A stretch of DNA of 64,000 nucleotides from Motilibacter peucedani (GTDB lineage Bacteria > Actinomycetota > Actinomycetes > Motilibacterales > Motilibacteraceae): contig NZ_RBWV01000015.1 of NCBI RefSeq assembly GCF_003634695.1, positions 167,380 through 231,379 on the forward strand. Reading direction: 5' to 3'. The notes under the pieces are model-generated. The model did no database searches and had not been told where the DNA came from. It saw only the letters and a list, made by a program, of their open reading frames with translations. Shown here one piece after another: positions 1-6,928 of this stretch. Position 1 is the first letter of the stretch, and each line of letters opens with the position of its first letter. Position numbers and translations under genes: made by a program.

Positions 1-709
1 TGCCGCGCTGCGACTCCGAGGCGGCGATGTGTCCGGAGTACGTCGACAGGAGGGCGACGTACTCGTCGGCCGTGTAGTCCGCGCTCCAGACGTAGCGGTG
101 CACGACCGGTGTCTCGAACCTCCCGCTCGCGACCATGGCGTCGACGTCAGGGTCGGCGACCGCCCCCGGCGGCTTCGGCCCACCCTGCCCGTCGCCCATG
201 CCGACCTCGTCGTACAACCGCTCCATCTGGTCCAGGAACTCGTCGCCGCCCTCCGGTGACACGTGCTCGGTGGCGACGATCGCCAGGGTGCCGCCCGGTC
301 GCAGCAGCTCTGCGGCGCGGACGAACGCCACCTCCGGGTCGAGCCAGTGCCACGAGGTCGCGGCCAGGACGAGGTCGAAGCGCTCGTCGGCGGCCGGCTC
401 CCAGCGCTCGAACGCGGTCTCCACCACCTCGAGCTCACCTCGTCCGGCCAGCACCCGCCGGGCGACGCGCGCCAACTCGTGACCGGGCTCGAGCGCGACC
501 ACCCGCCAGCCGCGCGCGAGCAGGCCGCGCGTCGCCTGGCCCGTGCCTGCGCCGATCTCGAGCACCCGCGCCCCGCTCGCCAGCCCGGCGACCTCGGCCA
601 GGTCGGGGAACAGCTCGTCCGGGTAGCCGGGCCGGGCCCGTTCGTAGAGCTCGGCCGCCGTGTCGAAGGTGGTGGCGAGCCCCTCGTAGGGCGCGGACGC
701 TCCGGTCAT
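1..709 (-). CDS. Class I SAM-dependent methyltransferase, 3' end outside window
   Basis: Read leftward from an ATG at 709, the frame stays open to the window edge (236 codons), so the C-terminus is missing. About 25 residues of lead-in are followed by the SAM-binding glycine-rich motif VLEIGAGTG (about residues 49-57). Next come an acidic strand end (ALEP), the motif DLVLAATSWHW and a post-motif LLRPGGTLAIV, the usual order of a small Rossmann-fold methyltransferase (Methyltransf_11/25 type). The substrate cannot be told from sequence. It is divergent from the M50 gene, with about 30 bp between starts, so the promoters probably share that gap. GGAGGA lies directly upstream of the ATG with good spacing. 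Family is confident, function is not. Confidence 0.85.
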   Translation of the reverse strand, partial: MTGASAPYEGLATTFDTAAELYERARPGYPDELFPDLAEVAGLASGARVLEIGAGTGQATRGLLARGWRVVALEPGHELARVARRVLAGRGELEVVETAFERWEPAADERFDLVLAATSWHWLDPEVAFVRAAELLRPGGTLAIVATEHVSPEGGDEFLDQMERLYDEVGMGDGQGGPKPPGAVADPDVDAMVASGRFETPVVHRYVWSADYTADEYVALLSTYSGHIAASESQRG

Positions 710-739
710 GGTCGATCCTCCGCTCGGGTGGCGCTTGCC

Positions 740-1957
740 GTGAGCACTCAGGATCCTCCGCCGGCCTCCGATCTGCCGCTGGTGCAGCAGCCGTCAGCGC
801 TCCGCGGGACGGTCGCCGTCCTCACGTCGTTCACCGTGCTGTCCTGGGTGGCGCAGGTGCTGCTGGAGCTCCGGCGCGACGCCTACGCGACGCTGACAGC
901 CGTCGACGACGACCCTTTCGCCTTCGTCGTCCGTGCGACCCACAGCTCCGGCACGGCTGGATGGGTCGCAGCAGGCGTCGTCACGGTGGGAGCAGCGGTC
1001 TCCATCGCGGTGCACGAGGCCGGCCATGCGCTGGTGGCTCGACGGGCCGGCTTCCAGGTCACCAGCGTCCGCATCGGCGGGGGCCCACGAGTGGGTACGG
1101 TGCGGCTCGCCGGCGTCCCGGTGGACTTGCACGTCGTGCCGAGCTCCGGGCAGACGGTGCACGAGGCCGCTGGGATGACCAGGGCGACGCGTCGCTCGGT
1201 CCTGCTCGCCGGACCGAGGGCCAACCTGCTCGTCGCGGCCGGCTGCGCACCCCTCGCGTGCCTGCTCCCTGCCGTGCCGGGCACCGTCGCGGCGGTGCTC
1301 GCCGTCCACGAGCTGTTCGCCTGGGCCGCGAACATGGCAGTGACCGCTCCGCGGCACGGCGGCGTCGGGAGCGACGGGTGGCAGCTGCGCCGGCTGGCGG
1401 CGGCGGTTCCCCGGCCCGACCTCCCAGCGTGCGACGTCCCTGGCCAGCACGACCTCGACCGGGCTTCGGCTCTCCTGCTGGCAGGCGACCACGACGGTGC
1501 CGTCGCGGCATTCGACGTCTCGCTCGAGCGCCTGCCGCTGACCCACCCGGCGCGCCCCTGGGCAGCGCACGCCCGGGCGGACGCCCTCCTCACGTCGGCG
1601 ATCGCACGAGGCGGAACCCCGCCCTCTGCCGCCACCCTTGCCGAGGCGCACGCTGTCGTCGACGCGATCGCCGCCGACCCGGCGACGGGACCGGCCCTCG
1701 TCCACACCCGGGCGATGTGCCACGTCCTCGAGGGACGTCCCGACGAGGCGGCCGCTCTGCTCGGGCCGCTGAAGCAGCAGCCGATGGATCCGCGCAACGC
1801 CGCGGTGGTCGACGCCACCATGGCAGTGGCGCTCGCCCGGCTGGGCCGTCAGGCCGAGGCGCGCGTCTGGGCCGAGCAGGTGCCGAGCTCGTGCGTCCTG
1901 CACGCCGCCGCCTGGCGGGAGCTCACGGCGTACCCGGCAGGTCCTGGCCCTCGCTGA
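740..1957 (+). CDS. M50 (site-2 protease-like) membrane metallopeptidase with helical C-terminal region
   Basis: About 405 residues. Several hydrophobic segments enclose the zinc motif HEAGH (residues 92-96). A second motif of the form N-x3-P...SDG ends with Asp at about 212, as expected for the third zinc ligand of M50 proteases. Residues 230-400 are alanine-rich and helical with TPR-like spacing, so a soluble repeat domain probably follows the membrane core. The GTG at 740 was chosen; GTG 728 is in frame and possible. Neither has a strong ribosome site. Such proteins cleave membrane-embedded substrates such as anti-sigma factors, but no partner is adjacent. The 3' end overlaps the convergent gene at 1923 by 35 bp. 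Confidence 0.75.
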   Translation: MSTQDPPPASDLPLVQQPSALRGTVAVLTSFTVLSWVAQVLLELRRDAYATLTAVDDDPFAFVVRATHSSGTAGWVAAGVVTVGAAVSIAVHEAGHALVARRAGFQVTSVRIGGGPRVGTVRLAGVPVDLHVVPSSGQTVHEAAGMTRATRRSVLLAGPRANLLVAAGCAPLACLLPAVPGTVAAVLAVHELFAWAANMAVTAPRHGGVGSDGWQLRRLAAAVPRPDLPACDVPGQHDLDRASALLLAGDHDGAVAAFDVSLERLPLTHPARPWAAHARADALLTSAIARGGTPPSAATLAEAHAVVDAIAADPATGPALVHTRAMCHVLEGRPDEAAALLGPLKQQPMDPRNAAVVDATMAVALARLGRQAEARVWAEQVPSSCVLHAAAWRELTAYPAGPGPR

Positions 1958-2174
1958 CCGACTCCGTCGCTCCGGACCGCCGGCGCGCCGCCCGAAGCAC
2001 CGAGCGCAGGGTCGCGGCGAAGGCCAGCAGCCCGAGCCCTCCGAGCAGGGCGACGGCGACGACGCCCTCGTGGACCGGCACGTCCTGCACGTCGGCCAGG
2101 ACGTAGGTGAGGCCGACGGCGACGAACAGGGCGCCGACCAGCAGGGGCACGATGTCGAACGGGTGCCGGCTCAT
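1923..2174 (-). CDS. Small two-helix membrane protein downstream of pspC
   Basis: 83 residues. Two hydrophobic helices (about residues 9-27 and 35-54) are followed by a basic stretch (RSVLRAARRRS) and a polar tail, so the likely topology places the charged C-terminus inside the cell. The ATG at 2174 overlaps the stop of the PspC gene as ATGA, so the pair is translationally coupled and the product probably works with PspC in envelope stress. No named family was recognised. The stop lies inside the 3' end of the M50 gene on the other strand (35 bp overlap). Confidence 0.7.
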   Translation of the reverse strand: MSRHPFDIVPLLVGALFVAVGLTYVLADVQDVPVHEGVVAVALLGGLGLLAFAATLRSVLRAARRRSGATESVSEGQDLPGTP

Positions 2175-3409
2175 CGGCGTACCTCCAGGTCTCCGACGGT
2201 CAGGTCCAAGTCCATCACCAGCGTGCCGCGCGAGCCGACGGCCGGCTCGACGACGTGCTTCGACACGCTCGCGCCGTTCTCGGTGTCGCTGTCGGGCAGC
2301 CGCACCTCGCCCACCCAGTGGACGTCGGCCTGCACGTCGAGCGACACGTCCGGGGGCACCAGCACGAGCAGCTCCCCGACCGCCTGCCGCACCCGCACGT
2401 GCACCGGCCCGCCGGTGAAGGGGACGTCGCGCAGGTCGAGGGTCACGTCGCCGGCGGCCCGCTCCACCGGCTGCTGCGCCTGCGCCACGGTCGTCGGTCG
2501 CAGGGTGACGTCGCCCCATCCGTGGGTGGGCACCTCGTCGCGCACCACGCCGGCCACGATCAGCGCGACAGCGAGCAGGGCGCCCAGCAGGGGCAGCCCG
2601 CCCGCACGCCCCCACAGCGATGCGGCCGCGACGCCCACCCCGAGCGCCACGAGAGCGGCGCCCAGCACGAAGGTCACGCCGATCTGCGCGCCGAAGACCC
2701 AGGCCGCGATGCTCGCGGCGCACGTCACGACCAGCATGCCGCTCAGGGTGAGCGCCGCGAGCGGCCCGGCCGGCGGCCGGGGCGGGCGCGGCTCGCGCGG
2801 CGGCGGCACGGGCCACGGGGCGACGGGCGGCGGGGGCAGCGGCGGGCCGTGGACCGGCCCGAACACCGGCCCGGTCGGCGCGTACGCGGTGGCAGCAGCT
2901 GCGTACGCCGTGCCGGCCGGTGCGTACGCGGTGCCCGCCGTGCGCCCGAAGGAGTCCTCGCGCCGCGGCTCAGCAGGGCCGCCGACCGGCACGCCGGCCG
3001 TCGGCCGGTCGCTGCGCAGCGCCACGATCGTGCCGACCACCAGGAAGGTGACGATGACGACGAAGCCCGAGGGCCCGTCGTCGAGCACGCGGCCGAACAG
3101 GGCGAGTCCCACGAGAACCCCCACGATGGGTGCGATGACCGAGGAGTCTCCCCGGCCGCGGACCAGGCGCTCGGCGCCCGACTCCTCCTCGCCCTCCTCG
3201 GGCAGCAGCAGCCAGGCGAGGCTGTAGAGCAGGACGCCCGCGCCGCCGAAGACGGCGAGCACGACGGCGACGACCCGCAGGATCAGCGGGTCGATGCGCA
3301 GGCTGCGGGCGACGCCGCCGCACACGCCCGCGACCTTGCGGTCGAGGGCGCTGCGGCGCAGGCTCCGCAGGAAGGCCGGGGCGCTGCCCGGGCCGGAGTT
3401 CGGTGTCAT
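2171..3409 (-). CDS. PspC domain membrane protein
   Basis: 412 residues from ATG 3409. The N-terminus carries a PspC domain (about residues 15-75): RKVAGVCGGVARSLRIDP, then a membrane helix ending in LLLPEEGEEE. A second helix pair follows, then a Pro/Ala/Tyr-rich linker with repeated TAYAP units, several more helices, and a C-terminal beta-rich region resembling the LiaF/DUF1707-type stress sensor fold (GDVTLDLRDVPFTGGPVHVRV, about 320-340, to the end). Such proteins sense cell-envelope stress. It is divergent from a histidine kinase that also has a PspC domain. The coupled small gene (stop at 1923) follows it. Confidence 0.85.
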   Translation of the reverse strand: MTPNSGPGSAPAFLRSLRRSALDRKVAGVCGGVARSLRIDPLILRVVAVVLAVFGGAGVLLYSLAWLLLPEEGEEESGAERLVRGRGDSSVIAPIVGVLVGLALFGRVLDDGPSGFVVIVTFLVVGTIVALRSDRPTAGVPVGGPAEPRREDSFGRTAGTAYAPAGTAYAAAATAYAPTGPVFGPVHGPPLPPPPVAPWPVPPPREPRPPRPPAGPLAALTLSGMLVVTCAASIAAWVFGAQIGVTFVLGAALVALGVGVAAASLWGRAGGLPLLGALLAVALIVAGVVRDEVPTHGWGDVTLRPTTVAQAQQPVERAAGDVTLDLRDVPFTGGPVHVRVRQAVGELLVLVPPDVSLDVQADVHWVGEVRLPDSDTENGASVSKHVVEPAVGSRGTLVMDLDLTVGDLEVRR

Positions 3410-3542
3410 GTCCAGCAGCGTGGCCGCCGCCGGGGCTGCCGACCATCGGGGCTTCCCCGGACCCGACCCTGACTTCCGCGGACCTGCGGGCTCGGGGACG
3501 CGCCTGATGCGCGGGCGCCCGCCCGGCTGGGACGATGCCTGG

Positions 3543-4775
3543 GTGAGCGGAACCGCGGCCTCGCCCGCGCCCGGGCAGCAGGGCTCTCCCGTCCTGCCGG
3601 TCGTGCGCGGGCAGGGGCCGGTCGCCGGCGTCGCGCGCGGCCTGGCCGACCACCTGGGCATCAGCGTCCGCGTCGTGCGCGTCGCCTTCGTCGTGCTGGC
3701 GCTGTGCGGTGGCGCCGGAGTCGCTGCCTACGCGCTGTTCTGGTGGTTCGCGCCCGTCGACCCGGCGGCGCCGGCGCCGGCGCGCGCGCGGCGCGGGTGG
3801 CGCGCGGTGCTGGCAGTCGCCTCCGTCATCGTGCTGCTGGTGCTCGGCGCGCACGTCGCGGGCGGGCTCGGCATCGACGCGGGCGGGCCCTCGCTGTGGC
3901 CTGTCTCGGTGGTGATCGCCGGTGTGGCCATCGTGTGGTGGCAGGCCGACGAGACCCAGCGCGCGCGCTGGTGGGCGACCGCGCAGGACCGTCGCAACGG
4001 GCGGGCGCGCAACGCCGCCGGTGTGCTGCTCGTCGTGGTGGGGGCCGTGGCCCTGGTCGGTACGCGTGGTGGCCTCGCCGTCACCGGTCGCGCCCTGCTC
4101 TCGACCACCGTGCTCGTGGTCGGGATCGGCCTGGTCACCGCGCCGTACTGGCTGCGCATGGCCCGCGACCTCAGCGCCGAGCGCGCGGCGCGCGTCCGAG
4201 AGCAGGAGCGTGCCGAGGTGGCCGCGCACCTGCACGACTCGGTGCTCCACACCCTGACCCTGATCCAGCGCCGCGTCGACGACCCGCGCGAGGTGGCGCG
4301 GCTCGCGCGCGCCCAGGAGCGCGAGCTCCGGGCCTGGCTCTACCGGCCCGAGACGGAGACGGCGGCGAGCTTCGCGCCGGAGCTCGGGCGCACCGTCGCG
4401 GAGGTCGAGGACACCCTCGGCGTCCCCGTCGAGCTCGTCACCGTCGGCGACGCACCGCTCGACGACGGCCTGCGCGCGCTGCTGCGCGCGGCGCGCGAGG
4501 CCACGCTCAACGCCGCCAAGCACGGCGCCGGCTCGCCGGTCACCGTGTTCGCCGAGGTCGAGGGCGAGCGCGCCGAGGTCTTCGTGCGCGACCGGGGGCC
4601 GGGGTTCGAGCTGGCCGCGGTGCCGACCGACCGGCTGGGCGTGCGACAGTCCATCCTGGGGCGCATGGAGCGCCACGGCGGGCGGGCCACCATCCGCTCG
4701 ACGCGCGGCGAAGGCACGGAGGTGGCGCTCGAGATGCCGGTCGGCACGCCCAGCACAGCCGGGGACGGCGCATGA
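3543..4775 (+). CDS. PspC-domain sensor histidine kinase
   Basis: 410 residues from GTG 3543; ATG 3507 in the same frame is an alternative. Domain order: PspC (about residues 18-75, with PVAGVARGLADHLGI), three to four further membrane helices (90-215), a short dimerisation/H-box RAEVAAHLHDSVLHTL with His231 the likely phospho-acceptor, then an HATPase_c domain with N-box REATLNAAKHG and G-box DRGPGFEL. The layout matches actinobacterial NarX/DesK-class kinases of the PspC type. The response regulator gene follows after 19 bp, so the two form a two-component system. It probably reports membrane or antibiotic stress, by analogy with LiaRS-type systems. Confidence 0.9.
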   Translation: MSGTAASPAPGQQGSPVLPVVRGQGPVAGVARGLADHLGISVRVVRVAFVVLALCGGAGVAAYALFWWFAPVDPAAPAPARARRGWRAVLAVASVIVLLVLGAHVAGGLGIDAGGPSLWPVSVVIAGVAIVWWQADETQRARWWATAQDRRNGRARNAAGVLLVVVGAVALVGTRGGLAVTGRALLSTTVLVVGIGLVTAPYWLRMARDLSAERAARVREQERAEVAAHLHDSVLHTLTLIQRRVDDPREVARLARAQERELRAWLYRPETETAASFAPELGRTVAEVEDTLGVPVELVTVGDAPLDDGLRALLRAAREATLNAAKHGAGSPVTVFAEVEGERAEVFVRDRGPGFELAAVPTDRLGVRQSILGRMERHGGRATIRSTRGEGTEVALEMPVGTPSTAGDGA

Positions 4776-4800
4776 GCACCGGAGGGGACGGCGCATGAGC
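4761..4800 (+). repeat. 23-bp tandem duplication at kinase-regulator junction
   Basis: The 17-mer GGGGACGGCGCATGAGC occurs at 4761-4777 and again at 4784-4800, a 23-bp period. The first copy holds the kinase stop fused to an ATG (ATGA). The second holds the true start of the response regulator. Translation from the first ATG gives only an 8-residue peptide ending exactly at the regulator start (MSTGGDGA, stop overlapping ATG 4795). Confidence 0.9.
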
Positions 4801-5460
4801 GAGGACCGGACCGTACGCGTCGTGCTCGTCGACGACCACCGGATGTTCCGCACCGGCGTGCGTGCCGAGCTCGGCGCGCCCGTCGAGGTCGTCGGCGAGG
4901 CCGACGACGCGCCGTCGGCGGTCGAGCTGGTCGCCCGCCTGGCTCCCGACGTCGTCCTGCTCGACGTGCACCTGCCCGGCGGCGGGGGAGTGGCGGTGCT
5001 GCGCGCGCTCGTGCCCAAGCTGCCGGCGACGCGCTTCCTGGCGCTCTCGGTCTCGGACGCGCCCGAGGACGTCATCTCCGTCATCCGGGCGGGCGCCCGG
5101 GGGTACGTCACCAAGTCGATCACCGGTGCCGAGCTCACCGACGCCGTCGTGCGCGTCGGCGACGACGACGTGGTGTTCTCCCCGCGCTTGGCCGGGTTCG
5201 TGCTCGACGCGTTCGCCGCGGGCGGCACCGCCGAGTCCGGCCCGGTCGAGGGAGCCGACGAGGACCTCGACCGGCTGACCGCGCGCGAGCGCGAGGTGCT
5301 GCGCCTGATCGCCCGCGGCTACGCCTACAAGGAGATCGGCAAGCAGCTGTTCATCAGCGTCAAGACGGTCGAGACCCACGTCTCGGCGGTGCTGCGCAAG
5401 CTGCAGCTGTCCAACCGCCACGAGCTCTCGCGGTGGGCCGCCGACCGCCGGCTGGTCTGA
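4795..5460 (+). CDS. NarL/LuxR-family response regulator
   Basis: 221 residues. The receiver domain spans 7-120, with acidic pocket Asp13-Asp14, phospho-acceptor Asp57 (VVLLDVHLP) and the switch Lys in VTKSI near 104. A GerE/LuxR DNA-binding domain covers about 159-215 (LTAREREVLRLIARG ... KTVETHVSAVLRKL). It is the partner of the PspC kinase immediately upstream. Likely targets are this locus and the divergent pspC operon, as in LiaR-like systems, but no binding site could be identified by eye. The ATG at 4795 was chosen because the earlier ATG at 4772 is in another frame. Confidence 0.93.
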   Translation: MSEDRTVRVVLVDDHRMFRTGVRAELGAPVEVVGEADDAPSAVELVARLAPDVVLLDVHLPGGGGVAVLRALVPKLPATRFLALSVSDAPEDVISVIRAGARGYVTKSITGAELTDAVVRVGDDDVVFSPRLAGFVLDAFAAGGTAESGPVEGADEDLDRLTAREREVLRLIARGYAYKEIGKQLFISVKTVETHVSAVLRKLQLSNRHELSRWAADRRLV

Positions 5461-5466
5461 GCCCGC

Positions 5467-6222
5467 TCAGGCGTGCAGCACCTGCACGCCGAGCTCGGCC
5501 AGCTCGGTCAGCGTCGGGGTGTCCTCGGGGGCGTCGGTGACGACGCCGGCCACCTCGTCGAGGTCGAGCACGCGGAACGGTGCTGCGGTGCCGAGCTTCT
5601 CGACACTGGCGAGGACGTACGTGTCGGCCGCGCGCCGCGCCAGCGCCCGCTTCATCGCGGCCTCGTCGGAGTCGCCGGTGGTGAGGCCCGCGCGCGCGTG
5701 CACGCCGGTGACGCCGAGCAGGAACAGGTCGGCGTTGACGTCGGCGGCGGCCTGCACCGCGGCAGCGCCGCACGCGACCGCCGAGTGCTTGAAGACCCGG
5801 CCTCCCAGCAGGTAGATCTCGACGGTGGGGTGCTCGACCAGGGCGGCGGCGACGGTCGGGCTGTGGGTCACCACCGTCGCGCGCAGGTCCGGGGGCAGGG
5901 CGCGCGCCACCGCCAGCGTGGTCGTGCCGCCGTCGAGGACGACGGTGCTGCCGGGCAGCACCAGCGCTGCCGCGCGGGCGGCGACGCGCTGCTTGCTGGC
6001 GGGCTCGACGCCGGTGCGCATCGCGTAGTCGCCCAGGGCGGGCGAGACCGGGAGCGCCCCGCCGTAGACCCGCTGGCAGAGACCTGCCGCAGCGAGCTCG
6101 CGCAGGTCGCGGCGCACGCTGTCCTCGGACACGCCGGTCTCCTCGGCGAGCTCCTTGGCCACGATGCGGCCGTCGGTGCGCAGCCGGGCGAGCAGCAGGT
6201 CGCGGCGCTGGGCAGCCAGCAT
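5467..6222 (-). CDS. DeoR-family transcriptional repressor
   Basis: 251 residues from ATG 6222, which is preceded by GGGAG. An N-terminal DeoR helix-turn-helix (residues 1-57; RRDLLLARLRTDGRI, SEDSVRRDLRELAAAG) is followed by a DeoRC sugar-phosphate sensor domain (about 75-230) with DGGTTTLAVARAL and the LLGGRV strand. Such proteins repress sugar or nucleoside catabolism genes and release DNA on binding a phosphorylated sugar. No sugar operon is adjacent: it is divergent from a NUDIX gene and convergent with the response regulator gene, ending 6 bp from it. Its regulon is therefore unknown from this window. Confidence 0.9.
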   Translation of the reverse strand: MLAAQRRDLLLARLRTDGRIVAKELAEETGVSEDSVRRDLRELAAAGLCQRVYGGALPVSPALGDYAMRTGVEPASKQRVAARAAALVLPGSTVVLDGGTTTLAVARALPPDLRATVVTHSPTVAAALVEHPTVEIYLLGGRVFKHSAVACGAAAVQAAADVNADLFLLGVTGVHARAGLTTGDSDEAAMKRALARRAADTYVLASVEKLGTAAPFRVLDLDEVAGVVTDAPEDTPTLTELAELGVQVLHA

Positions 6223-6234
6223 GCACGGTCTCCC

Positions 6235-6264
6235 TTGTTGTTGCCGACTGATGCACACTAGCAT
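6235..6264 (+). promoter_or_regulatory. Leaderless promoter of the NUDIX gene
   Basis: TTGTTG at 6235-6240, an 18-bp spacer, and TAGCAT at 6259-6264, ending 6 bp before ATG 6271. Transcription should begin at or next to the A of the ATG. Confidence 0.6.
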
Positions 6265-6270
6265 GCGGGC

Positions 6271-6900
6271 ATGGCACTCCACGAGGTCCTCGAGCCAGGC
6301 GTCGGGCTCGACCGCAACCCCCGCGTACGCGTCGTCGACGTCGAGCTCGTCGCCCGGGCCTGGCACGTGCTGCGCCGGACGACCTTCGACTACCAGGGCT
6401 CGTCGGGGCAGTGGGAGCGCCAGACGCGCGAGACCTACGACAGGGGCAACGGTGCGACGGTGCTGCTCTACGACCCCGACCGGCGCACGGTCCTGCTGAC
6501 GCGGCAGTTCCGCTACCCGGTCTACGTCAACGGCCACCCCGACGGCATGTTCGTCGAGACCGCGGCGGGCCTGCTCGACGAGGACGACCCAGAGACCGCC
6601 GTGCGCCGCGAGGCGGCCGAGGAGACCGGCGTCGAGATCGGCCCGCTCGAGCGCGTCTTCGACCTCTGGACCAGCCCCGGCTCGGTCACCGAGCGCCTGC
6701 ACTTCTACGCGGCGCCCTACAGCGCCGCCTCCCGCACCGCCGCCGGCGGCGGGCTCGCGGAGGAGGGCGAGGACATCGAGGTGCTCGAGCTCGACTTCGA
6801 CGACGCGCTCGAGCGGGTGCGCAGCGGCGAGATCGCCGACGCCAAGACCGTGCTGCTGCTGCAGTGGGCGGCCCTCTCGGGGCCGTTCCGCGCCGTCTGA
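6271..6900 (+). CDS. NUDIX hydrolase, ADP-ribose/GDP-mannose pyrophosphatase type
   Basis: 209 residues. The NUDIX core REAAEETGV (about residues 112-120) is intact. It follows GLLDEDDPETAVR, one residue shorter than the canonical box, with Asp where Glu is usual. Upstream TRQFRYPVYVNG and downstream DLWTSPGSVTERLHFYAA match the ADP-ribose pyrophosphatase/NudK group. It would hydrolyse nucleotide sugars to nucleoside monophosphate and sugar phosphate in the cytosol. It stands alone behind its own promoter. A short GC stem (GGCGGC/GCCGCC, 6901-6921) sits between its end and the convergent LuxR-type gene. Confidence 0.88.
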   Translation: MALHEVLEPGVGLDRNPRVRVVDVELVARAWHVLRRTTFDYQGSSGQWERQTRETYDRGNGATVLLYDPDRRTVLLTRQFRYPVYVNGHPDGMFVETAAGLLDEDDPETAVRREAAEETGVEIGPLERVFDLWTSPGSVTERLHFYAAPYSAASRTAAGGGLAEEGEDIEVLELDFDDALERVRSGEIADAKTVLLLQWAALSGPFRAV

Positions 6901-6921
6901 GGCGGCGGGGCCTCTGCCGCC
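6901..6921. terminator. Short GC stem between convergent genes
   Basis: GGCGGC (6901-6906) pairs with GCCGCC (6916-6921) around a 9-nt loop, between the NUDIX stop and the LuxR-type stop at 6929. There is no T tract, so it is a weak candidate. Confidence 0.35.
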
Positions 6922-6928
6922 ACGGGGG

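Noticed and set aside
109..2106. 665-codon plus-strand frame
   Set aside because: Arg/Pro/Ala-rich and crosses the methyltransferase and M50 genes; a shadow.
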